A DNA stretch of 64,000 nt from contig CAWHRE010000010.1 of the NCBI GenBank assembly GCA_963831705.1, positions 1,736,001 to 1,800,000 on the forward strand. Reading direction: 5' to 3'. Shown here one piece after another: positions 44,596 to 53,025 of the stretch. The stretch's first letter is position 1, and every line of letters begins with the position of its first letter. This DNA comes from DASQPR01 sp963831705 (lineage in GTDB: Bacteria; Actinomycetota; Actinomycetes; Mycobacteriales; Micromonosporaceae). A program made the position numbers and the translations under genes. The notes beneath the pieces were generated by a model that had not been told where the DNA came from, made no database searches, and saw only the letters and a program-made list of their open reading frames with translations.

Positions 44596-44654
44596 TTGAT
44601 CCTGGAGTTAGTTGACGCGTCGCCGGTGTGTCGCGCTACTAACTCCAGGATCAA
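44596..44654. repeat. 59-nt palindromic element, copy 3
   Basis: Identical 15-bp arms (44596-44610, 44640-44654) and a 29-nt loop. It is between the convergent SixA and acyl-CoA dehydrogenase genes. All three copies have the same loop orientation relative to the + strand. Confidence 0.9.
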
Positions 44655-44669
44655 CTGGAGGTTGTGTGG

Positions 44670-46517
44670 CTAGAAGGCTTCTTCGGGGACGTCCATCAGG
44701 TCGAGCTGGGTCGACTCGACGATTTTGCGGTCAGCGCGGATCCGGGGAAGGATCTCGCGAGCGAAGAAGCGGGCCGCCGCGATCTTGCCGGTGTAGAACG
44801 CCCGATCTGCTTCACTGACATCGCCGTCCAGCGCCGCCAGCGCAACCGCCGCCTGACGCTGGAGCAGCCACGCGACCATGATGTCGCCGAGCGCGAGCAG
44901 AACGCGGCGGGAGCTAAGACCGACCCGGTACAGCTCGGTCGGGTTCTCCTGGGCCGCCATGATCCAGCCGGTCACGGTGCCGATCATCGATGACACGTCG
45001 GCCAAGGCCGAACCGAGCGCGAGCCGCTCCTCTTTGAGCTGCCCGCCCTCGGAGTCCGAGTCCGACGATGCCACGAACGCCTGGATCTCCGTAGCCACGA
45101 CGCCGAGCGCCCGGCCACGGTCCTTCACGATCTTGCGGAACACCAGATCGAGGCTCTGAATCGCGGTCGTACCCTCGTACAGGGTGTCGATCTTCGCGTC
45201 CCGCACGTACTGCTCAAGCGGGTAATCCTGCAGGAAGCCGGAACCGCCGAAGGTCTGTAGTGACTCGTGGCTGAGCAGCTCGTACGCGCGCTCGGAGCCG
45301 CAACCCTTGACCAGCGGAAGAAGCAGGTCGTTCACCCGCGTGGCCGACTTCGCGGCTTCGACGTCACCGTCGAGCGTGGCGATCCGCACCGCGTCCTGCC
45401 ACGAAGCCGTGTAGCAGACCAGGGCGCGTAGCCCCTCCGCGTACGCCTTCTGCAGCATGAGCGAACGGCGTACGTCCGGGTGGTGGGTGATCGTGACACG
45501 CGGCGCGGCCTTGTCGGCCTGCTGGACGAGATCGGCGCCCTGAACGCGGGACTTCGCGTACTCCAGCGCGTTCTGGTAGCCGGTCGACAACGTGGCGATC
45601 GCCTTCGTGCCGACCATCATGCGTGCGTACTCAATGATCATGAACATCTGCCGGATGCCGTCGTGCACATCGCCCATCAGCCAGCCCTGCGCCGGTACGC
45701 CGTGCTCGCCGAACGTCAACTCGCAGGTCGTGGACGCCTTGAGGCCCATCTTGTGCTCGACGTTCGTGGCGAACACACCGTTGCGTTCGCCCAGCGTCCC
45801 ATCTTCGTTGAAGTGGAACTTCGGCACGATGAAAAGCGACAGGCCCTTGGTGCCGGGACCGGCTCCCGCCGGCCGCGCGAGCACGTAGTGCACGATGTTC
45901 TCGGACAGGTCATGCTCGCCGCTGGTGATAAAGCGCTTTACGCCTTCGATGTGCCAGGAGCCGTCGGCCTGGGGAACTGCCCGGGTGCGGCCGGCGCCGA
46001 CGTCCGAGCCGGCGTCCGGCTCGGTCAGCACCATCGTGGATGCCCACTGGCGATCGATGAAAATCTTGGCCCACTGCTTCTGCTGCTCGGTGCCTTCGCG
46101 CCACAGCGTCGTCGCGAACGACGGTCCGGAGGCGTACATCCAGATCGGCGCGTTCGAACCCAACACCATCTCGGCGAGCGCCCACCAGAACGTGCGCGGG
46201 GCGGCGGTGCCGTCAAGCTCCGCCGGCAGGTCCATCCGCCAGAACTCACTGTCCATAAACGCCTGGTACGACCGGCGGAACGGCTCTGGCATCGTCACGC
46301 TGTGGGCCGCCGCATCGAATACCGGAGGCGTACGGTCGGTCGACGTGTAGCTGGCCGCGAGATCCTCGCTGGCGAGCCGGGACATCTCGGCGAGGATGCT
46401 GCGCGCCGTGTCGGCGTCGAGATCCGGGAATGCGGACGTGCCGAGCTGGCGGTCGACGCCGAACACTTCGAACAGGTTGAACTCAAGATCGCGCACATTG
46501 CTCTTGTAGTGGCTCAT
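44670..46517 (-). CDS. Large acyl-CoA dehydrogenase (FadE5-like)
   Basis: A 615-residue acyl-CoA dehydrogenase of the long actinobacterial class with an extra N-terminal segment and a C-terminal helical extension, like mycobacterial FadE5. Marks: MVLTEPDAGSDVGAGRTRAV for FAD contact, GVKRFITSGEHDL, EHKMGLKASTTCELTFGEHG, LLSHESLQTFGGSGFLQDYP, and the base region IDTLYEGTTAIQSLDLV. Such enzymes oxidise a broad range of acyl-CoAs. The start ATG 46517 lies behind two palindromic operator-like sites, which implies a TetR-type repressor as is usual for fatty acid genes. Confidence 0.9.
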   Translation of the reverse strand: MSHYKSNVRDLEFNLFEVFGVDRQLGTSAFPDLDADTARSILAEMSRLASEDLAASYTSTDRTPPVFDAAAHSVTMPEPFRRSYQAFMDSEFWRMDLPAELDGTAAPRTFWWALAEMVLGSNAPIWMYASGPSFATTLWREGTEQQKQWAKIFIDRQWASTMVLTEPDAGSDVGAGRTRAVPQADGSWHIEGVKRFITSGEHDLSENIVHYVLARPAGAGPGTKGLSLFIVPKFHFNEDGTLGERNGVFATNVEHKMGLKASTTCELTFGEHGVPAQGWLMGDVHDGIRQMFMIIEYARMMVGTKAIATLSTGYQNALEYAKSRVQGADLVQQADKAAPRVTITHHPDVRRSLMLQKAYAEGLRALVCYTASWQDAVRIATLDGDVEAAKSATRVNDLLLPLVKGCGSERAYELLSHESLQTFGGSGFLQDYPLEQYVRDAKIDTLYEGTTAIQSLDLVFRKIVKDRGRALGVVATEIQAFVASSDSDSEGGQLKEERLALGSALADVSSMIGTVTGWIMAAQENPTELYRVGLSSRRVLLALGDIMVAWLLQRQAAVALAALDGDVSEADRAFYTGKIAAARFFAREILPRIRADRKIVESTQLDLMDVPEEAF

Positions 46518-46539
46518 AATCCGCCCCCGGCCGCTCGAT

Positions 46540-46578
46540 GTTACTGATCAGTAACGACACCCTATTACTCATCGGTAA
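46540..46578. promoter_or_regulatory. Two palindromic operator-like sites upstream of the dehydrogenase
   Basis: GTTACTGATCAGTAAC (46540-46555) is a perfect 16-nt palindrome and TTACTCATCGGTAA (46565-46578) is a close variant 9 nt further. They lie 23-61 nt upstream of the start codon. A related site is at 43211. Likely TetR-family operators; the regulator is not in the window. Confidence 0.65.
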
Positions 46579-46788
46579 CTCGTGGCAAGCAAATGAGGGA
46601 AATGCAACAGCGCCCGTTTTGATCCCTTATATGGCGATAACACATAGGGCGAGTTAAGCGGCAAACCACCACGCCGCAACATATTCCATACAATGCGTCA
46701 CTTGTCGCACAAGTAGTCGTTGAGCGGGTAACTCACGGTCGTAATAGGGGCTACCCCAGCATTTCGGCCCTCATCCGGGGAGGATCTG

Positions 46789-46938
46789 ATGATCTCCAAA
46801 TTGCTCGACGCAGTATTCACACCGAAGTACCCCCGCGGTTACGCGGGTCGTCACCGGGCCGAGTTCGCACTGGTCGGTGCGGCACGACCCACTCTTGCCA
46901 GGGCTCGCGCGATTGCCGGTCGCCTTGCTACGAGCTAG
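46789..46938 (+). CDS. 49-residue hypothetical peptide
   Basis: A short ORF with a near-perfect GGGGAGGA ribosome-binding site 4-5 nt before the ATG at 46789. It runs to TAG at 46938 and is followed by a terminator. The peptide is basic with a short hydrophobic start (ISKLLDAVFTPKY) and an Ala/Arg-rich end (PTLARARAIAGRLATS). An AT-rich region of ~170 nt with promoter potential lies upstream. The match of signals, not similarity, is the support; function unknown. Confidence 0.6.
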   Translation: MISKLLDAVFTPKYPRGYAGRHRAEFALVGAARPTLARARAIAGRLATS

Positions 46939-46963
46939 CCACAATTTGTTCCAACGCGACACG

Positions 46964-46995
46964 CCGCGCCGTCCTCACCGTTGAGGGCGGCGCGG
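46964..46995. terminator. Bidirectional terminator
   Basis: CCGCGCCGTCCTCA (46964-46977) pairs with TGAGGGCGGCGCGG (46982-46995): 14 bp with one G-T pair and a 4-nt loop. It serves the small + strand gene and the convergent - strand phosphatase. Confidence 0.85.
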
Positions 46996-46997
46996 TT

Positions 46998-48128
46998 CTA
47001 TTCATTGGTACCGACTTCCCAATTCGGTACCGCGGCACTCGGCTCGGTCTGCGGCGTACCGGCGTACTCCATCAGAACCAACGCGATGTCATCGTCGAGC
47101 TTTCCGCCGACCCAAGCGGTCAACGCGCTTTCCAACGAGGCCAGACCATCCGAGACCGTACCGTGTCCGAGCAGGCCCCAGGCCCGCTCGCCGATCGGGA
47201 AGAACTCCCCGTCGCGGCGCGCTTCGGCCAGTCCGTCGGTGTACAACAGGATTCGGTCACCCGGTTCGAGTCGATCGACCCGTGTCTTGACCGCCGGCAT
47301 GAAACCCAGCGGCGGCGCATGCGATGGAGGTTCGAGCGGGATCACCACACCGCGGCGAAGCAGCATCGGCGCCGGATGACCGCAGTTCACAATGGTCAGC
47401 GTGCCGCCGCGCTCCTCGGCGATCGCGATCGTCACGAAGTCCTCGTCGCCGACCGATCGGGAGACGGCTCGATCGAGATCGGCGACGATCGTTCGCAGGT
47501 CGGATCGTTCGTAGGCGACATGTCGATACGAGCCGAGCACGATGCTTGCCAGCCGTACGGCTTCGAGACCCTTGCCACGGACATCACCGATGATCATGCG
47601 TACGCCGTACGAGGTGTCGAGGGCTTCGTACAGGTCGCCACCGATATCGGCGGCCGCGCTTGCGGAAATGTAGCGCCCGGCCACCGCCAGCGGTCCGACC
47701 TGAGGGCCGAGCGGCGAGAGTACGGCGCCCTGCGCGACGCTGGCCAGGCGGGCGAGTTCGGTGACGCGCTCGGCTTGACGGGCCCGCAGCGTGCCTACGA
47801 CGGCGGCGATTGCGGTCGAGACCACGATGCCGATGATGTTGATTGCGCTCGTGGGATTCCACGACGGGTGCATACCGAACAGGACACCGATCACGGTCGC
47901 CAGTGCACCGACGGCGACCACTTCGGGCCATGCCGCGAACGCGGCCGTCAAGAACGGTGCCGCCGCGAACAGGCCGATGAAGTGTGGCTGCGCGCCGTCC
48001 GCGAGGTCCGTGGCCGAAATGATCGCGAGCAACACAAGGGCCGCGCCGATGCCGGCGCGGGACTCGGTGCTCAGCGGGCGACCGCCCGGCCACATACGGA
48101 TCTTCACTCGACTCTCCGTTGCCAGCAT
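46998..48128 (-). CDS. Membrane SpoIIE/RsbU-type PP2C phosphatase
   Basis: A 376-residue protein with four or so membrane helices in residues 25-115 (AALVLLAIISATDLADG, VVAVGALATVIGVLFGM, AINIIGIVVSTAIAAVVG), a short coiled linker (RARQAERVTELARLASVAQG), and a SpoIIE catalytic domain. That domain has DIGGDLYEAL, MIIGDVRGKGLEAVRLAS, LTIVNCGHPAPMLL, GDRILLYTDGLAEARR and KLDDDIALVLM, covering the metal ligands. Such phosphatases act on anti-sigma-factor antagonists in general stress or development pathways. No partner kinase is adjacent. Confidence 0.92.
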   Translation of the reverse strand: MLATESRVKIRMWPGGRPLSTESRAGIGAALVLLAIISATDLADGAQPHFIGLFAAAPFLTAAFAAWPEVVAVGALATVIGVLFGMHPSWNPTSAINIIGIVVSTAIAAVVGTLRARQAERVTELARLASVAQGAVLSPLGPQVGPLAVAGRYISASAAADIGGDLYEALDTSYGVRMIIGDVRGKGLEAVRLASIVLGSYRHVAYERSDLRTIVADLDRAVSRSVGDEDFVTIAIAEERGGTLTIVNCGHPAPMLLRRGVVIPLEPPSHAPPLGFMPAVKTRVDRLEPGDRILLYTDGLAEARRDGEFFPIGERAWGLLGHGTVSDGLASLESALTAWVGGKLDDDIALVLMEYAGTPQTEPSAAVPNWEVGTNE

Positions 48129-48285
48129 GCCTGATCGACAGTGCCAAACCTCATCGGCCGTGCGGACGTCCTGCGCCCCTTACACGGCACTGTTACCCCT
48201 CGGGTCGCTGAAATCCACGCGGATGGGCAACCATTCGGCACACTCGGGTCAACGGAAACAAGCATCAGTCGTGCATCCTTAGTCC

Positions 48286-48645
48286 GTGCGCCGTTACATC
48301 GACTTGAATCGAGCCCAATTCCTGCGCCTACTCAGCACCGGGACCAGTCCTGCGCACAAATCCTGCGCGGAGGCGATCCGCGGCGGTGCCGCGTTCCGGA
48401 TCCATCACGACACGGTCGGTCGCGAGGGTACGCTCCGGATCTACGCGCTCCGGGCACAGACGGCGCACCTCGAAGCGGTCCCGACAATCGGAGTCGAAGA
48501 AGCAGTCAAGGATCTGGCGAATACGGCGTACCCCCGTCTTCGCGTCGCGGCCGTCAGCGCCGACTACGACTACGTGCTCTTCTTCGACCCGGACTGCACC
48601 GAACTGATCGCCGTGATGGGCATCATCGGCCGCTCGCCGCGCTAG
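48286..48645 (+). CDS. Hypothetical protein
   Basis: A 119-residue soluble protein I do not recognise. The start is basic (MRRYIDLNRAQFLRLLSTGT), the middle contains TLRIYALRAQTAHLEAVP, and the C-terminus ends in acidic hydrophobic strands (DYDYVLFFDPDCTELIAVMG). GTG 48286 lies 6 nt after CATCCT with no ribosome-binding site, a weak form of the leaderless layout. It ends 64 nt before the tRNA-Gly gene that borders the island, so it belongs to the core chromosome side. Confidence 0.6.
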   Translation: MRRYIDLNRAQFLRLLSTGTSPAHKSCAEAIRGGAAFRIHHDTVGREGTLRIYALRAQTAHLEAVPTIGVEEAVKDLANTAYPRLRVAAVSADYDYVLFFDPDCTELIAVMGIIGRSPR

Positions 48646-48709
48646 CCTGCTCGTGGCGCTTGAGGGTAGTCGCGTCACAGTTGGCAAAACAGGTAGAGTG
48701 ACTCCGCAC

Positions 48710-48783
48710 GCGGGTGTAGTTCAATGGCAGAACATCAGCTTCCCAAGCTGACAGTGCGGGTTCGATTCCCGTCACCCGCTCCA
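48710..48783 (+). tRNA. tRNA-Gly(CCC) with encoded CCA
   Basis: Acceptor stem GCGGGTG (48710-48716) with CACCCGC (48773-48779), discriminator T and CCA. The anticodon stem is TCAGC/GCTGA with loop TTCCCAA, so the anticodon is CCC. TPsiC arm GCGGGTTCGATTCCCGT. The 3' part from 48740 is repeated at 57608. Confidence 0.95.
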
Positions 48784-48785
48784 CG
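48740..48785 (+). repeat. Left attachment repeat within tRNA-Gly
   Basis: From the anticodon loop to five bases past the tRNA body. Forty-five of 46 bases match the right repeat; position 48754 is G here and A at 57622. Confidence 0.85.
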
Positions 48786-48933
48786 TTTATACAGGTAGAA
48801 GGCTTGCTTCAGTGAAGTCCTTCGATCTCATCAGCAAATTTGCTGGGGAATTGCTGGGGATCTTGGATCTGACCAGCGGAAACATCGCCCTATTAGAACT
48901 GAGCGGCGGATGACGGGCGGCGTATCGACGCGC
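48786..48933. other. Left island margin with GCTGGGGA repeats
   Basis: No gene is seen. GCTGGGGAATTGCTGGGGAT occurs at ~48844-48863, and 17 bases of it (AATTGCTGGGGATCTTG) recur near 55896. These short repeats may be remains of an integrase or of its recognition sites. Confidence 0.4.
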
Positions 48934-50253
48934 TCATGACGCCAGTAGCCCTTTGTCGCCGCTTACCTCGGAACCAGAGACGTGCAGTGTTACTTCTGGC
49001 GAGGACGCGGCACCTGACCTGCGGCTGGCGACTACCAGCACGGCAGCAGAGATCACCAGGACGGCGGCGGTGGCCAGCATGACCGGGGTGTATCCCGCGG
49101 CACCGGCAGCGAGCGCAGCGGCACCGAGGGGTGCACCGGCTTTCATCGTGTTCATCGGCGCGGCCATGGCCGCGGAAATGGAGGCGTAGGCACTGGTGGT
49201 GTACCGCTCGGCAAGTATCGCGGGTCGGGCGATGGTCGCGACGCCGAAGCCGAGCCCGATCAGGATGACGCAGACGATGGCGCCGGTGGCTGAGGCTCCG
49301 GCCCAGGGCAGGGTGGCGACCCCGGCAGCCTGGAGGACGAACACGACGGCGGTGATTGCGGCGATCGGTAGGCGGCGGCGCAGTCCGGTGGTGACGAGGC
49401 GGCCGGTGACGGATAGGACGCCGAGGAGTCCTGCGACGGTGGCGGCGAACAGTGGCGTGTGGCCGAGGGTGGTCAGGTAGGTGATGAGCAGGACGCCGAT
49501 GACGGCTACCGCGGCTCCTTGGCCGGCGAACCCGGTCAGCAGCAGCCAGAATTCGCGGCCTGTGATCGCCTGGCGTACCTGTGTGTTGTGCACGGCTCGG
49601 TGGTCATCGCCGATGAGTACGCGGTCACGCGGGAGCAGCGCCGCGTGCAGCGGCACCGTCGTGACGAGGTGGATGGCGGCGAGGACGACCAGGGCGTGAC
49701 GCCAGCCGAGGTGCTGGTTGAGGAGACCGGCGAGTGGCAGGAAGATGCTGGATGCGAATCCGGCGACGATCGTGACGGTCAGCAACGCGCCCGCCCGCCG
49801 CTGCGAGGGGACGGTGCGGATGATGACCGCGAATGCTGGTTCGTAAAGGACCATCGCGGACGCGACACCCACGATCACGAACACCGCATACAGGCCGGCG
49901 ACGGTATGGACCTGTGACCAGCCGACGATCGAGGCGGTGCCGAGGACCGACCCGGTGGTCATCAGCCGGTGGCCGCCGCGCCGGTCCACCCACCGGCCCA
50001 CCAAAATCCCGGTGAGACCCGTCACGACGACCGAGACGGCCAGCGCGCCGGCAACGACGGTGACGCTCGTGTGCAGGCTGGCCGCGATCGGTGCGAGGAA
50101 TACGGAGAAGGCGTAGTACAGGATTCCGTAGCCGGCGGTCTGGGTGACCGACAACGCGGTGAGCATCCAGCGCCGTTGTGAATGGTGGAGGCCGCCGCCC
50201 CCGGCAGGGACGACGGCCTCGACCGCGGCGGGTTCAGCCACAACACGAGCCAC
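48934..50253 (-). CDS. MFS transporter
   Basis: A ~439-residue major facilitator with 12 helices. Typical loop motif GRWVDRRGGHRLM after helix 2; the membrane part starts after ~25 residues (WMLTALSVTQTAGYGILYYA). GTG 50253 overlaps the end of the oxidoreductase gene (stop at 50234), so translation is coupled. Being last in an ArsR-linked operon, it may export an organic or thiolated arsenical or another product of the oxidoreductase; the substrate is unknown. It is unlike the usual ArsB and Acr3 pumps, neither of which is seen in this window. Confidence 0.85.
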   Translation of the reverse strand: MARVVAEPAAVEAVVPAGGGGLHHSQRRWMLTALSVTQTAGYGILYYAFSVFLAPIAASLHTSVTVVAGALAVSVVVTGLTGILVGRWVDRRGGHRLMTTGSVLGTASIVGWSQVHTVAGLYAVFVIVGVASAMVLYEPAFAVIIRTVPSQRRAGALLTVTIVAGFASSIFLPLAGLLNQHLGWRHALVVLAAIHLVTTVPLHAALLPRDRVLIGDDHRAVHNTQVRQAITGREFWLLLTGFAGQGAAVAVIGVLLITYLTTLGHTPLFAATVAGLLGVLSVTGRLVTTGLRRRLPIAAITAVVFVLQAAGVATLPWAGASATGAIVCVILIGLGFGVATIARPAILAERYTTSAYASISAAMAAPMNTMKAGAPLGAAALAAGAAGYTPVMLATAAVLVISAAVLVVASRRSGAASSPEVTLHVSGSEVSGDKGLLAS

Positions 50254-51632
50254 CGGCAGTGGCGTCGGCCTGCGGTTGATTGAGGATCGGCAGGCCGAGC
50301 AGGCCACCGGAGATCGCGGTTCCGAGTCCTACCGCAACCGGGACCGTAGCGGCGGGGGAGCCGCAGCAGGAACCGCCGTCCGTCTCACCGAGCGCTGGGG
50401 TGGAGGAGCAGACGCCGGTTTCGGGTAGGTCGAGTTGGACGTCGCGGGCGGCTCCCCAGTCACCGGCGAGCGCGGCGACGACGGAGCGGGCCTGTTCGTA
50501 GCCGGTGGCCATGAGGAAGGTCGGCGCCCGTCCGTAGGACTTCGCGCCGATCGCGTAGAAATCCTGTTCGGGGTGGGTGAGTTCGTCGACGCCGTGGGGT
50601 GGGACGGTGCCGCAGGAGTGCTCGTTCGGGTCGATCAGCGGGGCGAGTGCCCGGGTCGAGTCCAGGATCGGGTCGAGGTCGAGGCGCAGTTCGGTGGCGA
50701 TGGTGTGGTCGGGTCGGAATCCGGTCGCGGACACGATCCGGTCGACGGTCACGGTGCGACCGTCGCGGGCCGTGACGGTGACTCCGTCCACAGCGGTGTC
50801 GAGACGCTGCACGGAGAACCCGGCGAGCAGGGTGATCGCGCCGCTGTCGACGAGGGCATGGACTTTCGAGCCGAGAGCGCCGCGGGCAGGGAGGGCGTCG
50901 TCGTCTTCGCCGCCGTAGGTGCGGGCCGGGGTGCCGGTCCGGATCGCCCACGAGATCGTCGTGCCGGGCTCGTCTGCGGCGAGCTGGGCGAGCGCCAGGA
51001 GCGTGTTTGCGGCGGAGTGGCCTGCACCGACCACGAGAGTGTGTCGGCCGGCGTAGCGATCGCGGTCCGCGCCGAGAACGTCGGGCAGCGCACTGTCGAT
51101 GAACGCGGCGGCCTGGGGTTCGCCGTGCGCGGGCAGACCAGAGGCGCCGAGGACGTTCGGGGTCGGCCAGGTACCGGAGGCGTCGATGACCGCCGAGGCG
51201 GTGAGTTCGGTGCCGTCGGCAAGGCGGATCAGGAAGGGCGCGTTGTCGCGGCCGGCGGTGCGGACCCGGTCGATTCCGTCGCGGCCGATCATCGCTACGC
51301 GGGTGCTGTAGCGGATGTGCGGCGCGATTACGGCGAGCTTCGCGAGGGGTTCGAGGTAGGTGCCCACAAGGTCGGCGCCGGTGGGGAGCCGGTCGAGCGT
51401 CCGGTGCGGTCCAGCCGTCGGCTTCCAACAGCCGGCGGGCGGCGGGGTCGATGTCGTAGCGCCACGGGGAGAACAGCCGCACGTGACCCCACCGGCTGAT
51501 CGCGGCACCGGCGGCCGGTCCGGATTCGAGCACGATGTAGTCGATGCCGCGTTCGGTGAGTTCGGCGGCGGCAGCCAGTCCGACGGGTCCGGCGCCGATC
51601 ACGACGACTGGCTGGGTGGTGTCGCTGGTCAT
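50234..51632 (-). pseudogene. FAD/NAD(P)-binding oxidoreductase (ArsO-like) with CCG tail, one frameshift
   Basis: A flavin-containing monooxygenase-like protein of ~460 residues. ATG 51632 starts VVVIGAGPVGLAAAAELTER (FAD loop) and continues to ARRLLEADGWTAPD. The frame then breaks near 51398, and the family sequence resumes as DLVGTYLEPLAKL, TLVVGAGHSAANTLLALAQL (NAD(P) loop), IVSATGFRPDHTI and FLMATGYEQARSVVAAL. The C-terminal ~60 residues contain two CCG motifs (GGSCCGSPAAT and the terminal GGSCCG). Similar proteins occur in actinobacterial ars clusters as ArsO. One extra base explains the break; it may be a sequence error. Confidence 0.8.
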
Positions 51633-51698
51633 GTGGGTCCCTTCCGTATGTTGTTTCGATGATTCTCTAATCACTCTGCCTAGATTGGCATCTAGTTA

Positions 51699-51711
51699 GA
51701 CATCTGTCAAC
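51699..51711. promoter_or_regulatory. ArsR-type operator GACATCTGTCAAC, copy 1
   Basis: This 13-mer, with GACA/TGTC symmetry, lies 67 nt upstream of the oxidoreductase start and is identical to 53541-53553 before arsR. A related GCATCTAGTTAGA precedes it. Control by the island ArsR is inferred from identity. Confidence 0.6.
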
Positions 51712-51795
51712 ACAGAGCGCGTTTACCGGATAGCGGGCTGCGGTACGCCATACGCAGGGGCCGCCACTAACTGTGGTGGCGGTCGAAATCGCCGA

Positions 51796-53025
51796 TCAAC
51801 GTCGAGTGCTGTTGTGGATAAGGATCCGGACTGTTGCGACGGTCAGCCAGGTGGCCTCGACCAGGGTGGAGGTCTCGACCCGGTCGGGGGTTTCGGCTGG
51901 GGTCTGGTAGCCGGGCATGCCCATCCCGATACCGATCGCGGGCAGGCCGGCTGCGGCGTACCGGCGATTGTCCGACGGCATCGCCGCCGCCACGAGCGGA
52001 ATGCCGGTTGCGGCGCCGGCCTGGTCGAGTGCGGCGAGGAGCCGGTGCGCGGGACCGCCTGCCTCGATCGCGGCGGCGCCCGAAAGTTGCGCAGCACCGT
52101 CGATGTTGAGCACGAACGTGCCCGGCCGCACCTGCGGGGCGTGGTGGGCGGAGCCGACTGCGCCGATCTCTTCGCCGTCGAGCAGCGCGACCGCCAAGCC
52201 GACGCCGTCCGGTAGAAGCGTGCGCAGCAGTCGGGCGGCTTCGATGGCGACGGCGACCCCGGAAGCGTTGTCACATGCTGCGGGCAGCCGCACCACAGGG
52301 TCGTCGCCGACGCCGTCGAAGTGTGCGGTCAGCAGCACCGATGCGGCGTCCTCACCGTTCGGTTCGCGGAAGACGGCGTACACATTGACGCCCGCCGCTG
52401 CCGCGGTGCGCAGCGGTAGCGATGCGGTGACCTGCATGTCGCCGTCGGCGTCGTCGGTGAGCTGCCGGTGTATATCGGTGCGCAGCGAGAGCACGGGCAG
52501 CGGCCCGGCGGCGGGTCCTGCGATCATCTTCGGCATCCAGCCGGCGTCGTCGGTGCCGCGCGGCACGAGGAGCCCTACCGCTCCGACGGCGTGCGCTGCC
52601 GCCGCGACGTCCGGTCTGTATGCCGGTGCGAGCAGCCACCGCCCGGATGCAGCGGTCCCTGTGGTGACGGGCGCGGCGAGTGGCTTCGGCAGGTGTGCCG
52701 AGGCGAGGTGTTGGGCGAAGTCCCGCCGGTGCACGCCGACGTATGTGCGGCCGTCGGCGGTCCAGGTGAATGCCGGCATCGCGGACATCTCTTTCACCGG
52801 CGCGGTCGGGACCGGGTCAATGGTGACGGCGGCGCCGAGATCCCGCAGCTGTCCGGCCAGCCAGGTCGCGGCGGCCCGCCCGCCCGGGGTGCCGATCCGC
52901 CGGCCGGTGTACCGGTCGGCGGCGAGTTCGGTGACTATCGCGCGCAGGCGCTGCCGGGAAAGTGCCTCGGGGAAGTCGTCGGGGCCGGCGAGGTCGCTCG
53001 CCGGCCCCGTGCTGGACTCGGTCAT
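51796..53025 (-). CDS. M28-type peptidase-like protein with altered metal site
   Basis: A 409-residue Zn-peptidase-fold protein. Residues ~60-200 hold a PA-like insert (MPAFTWTADGRTYVGVHRRD, LLVPRGTDDAGWMPKM). M28 landmarks follow: LLTAHFDGVGD (first His), ACDNASGVAVAIEA, LLDGEEIGAVGS and LNIDGAAQ. The usual SDH becomes SDNRRY and the usual last-ligand H in YHTxxD becomes Q in YQTPAETPD. So a metal ligand is probably lost, and activity is doubtful or changed. ATG 53025 overlaps the stop of the CC-rich gene (ATGA). Confidence 0.8.
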   Translation of the reverse strand: MTESSTGPASDLAGPDDFPEALSRQRLRAIVTELAADRYTGRRIGTPGGRAAATWLAGQLRDLGAAVTIDPVPTAPVKEMSAMPAFTWTADGRTYVGVHRRDFAQHLASAHLPKPLAAPVTTGTAASGRWLLAPAYRPDVAAAAHAVGAVGLLVPRGTDDAGWMPKMIAGPAAGPLPVLSLRTDIHRQLTDDADGDMQVTASLPLRTAAAAGVNVYAVFREPNGEDAASVLLTAHFDGVGDDPVVRLPAACDNASGVAVAIEAARLLRTLLPDGVGLAVALLDGEEIGAVGSAHHAPQVRPGTFVLNIDGAAQLSGAAAIEAGGPAHRLLAALDQAGAATGIPLVAAAMPSDNRRYAAAGLPAIGIGMGMPGYQTPAETPDRVETSTLVEATWLTVATVRILIHNSTRR

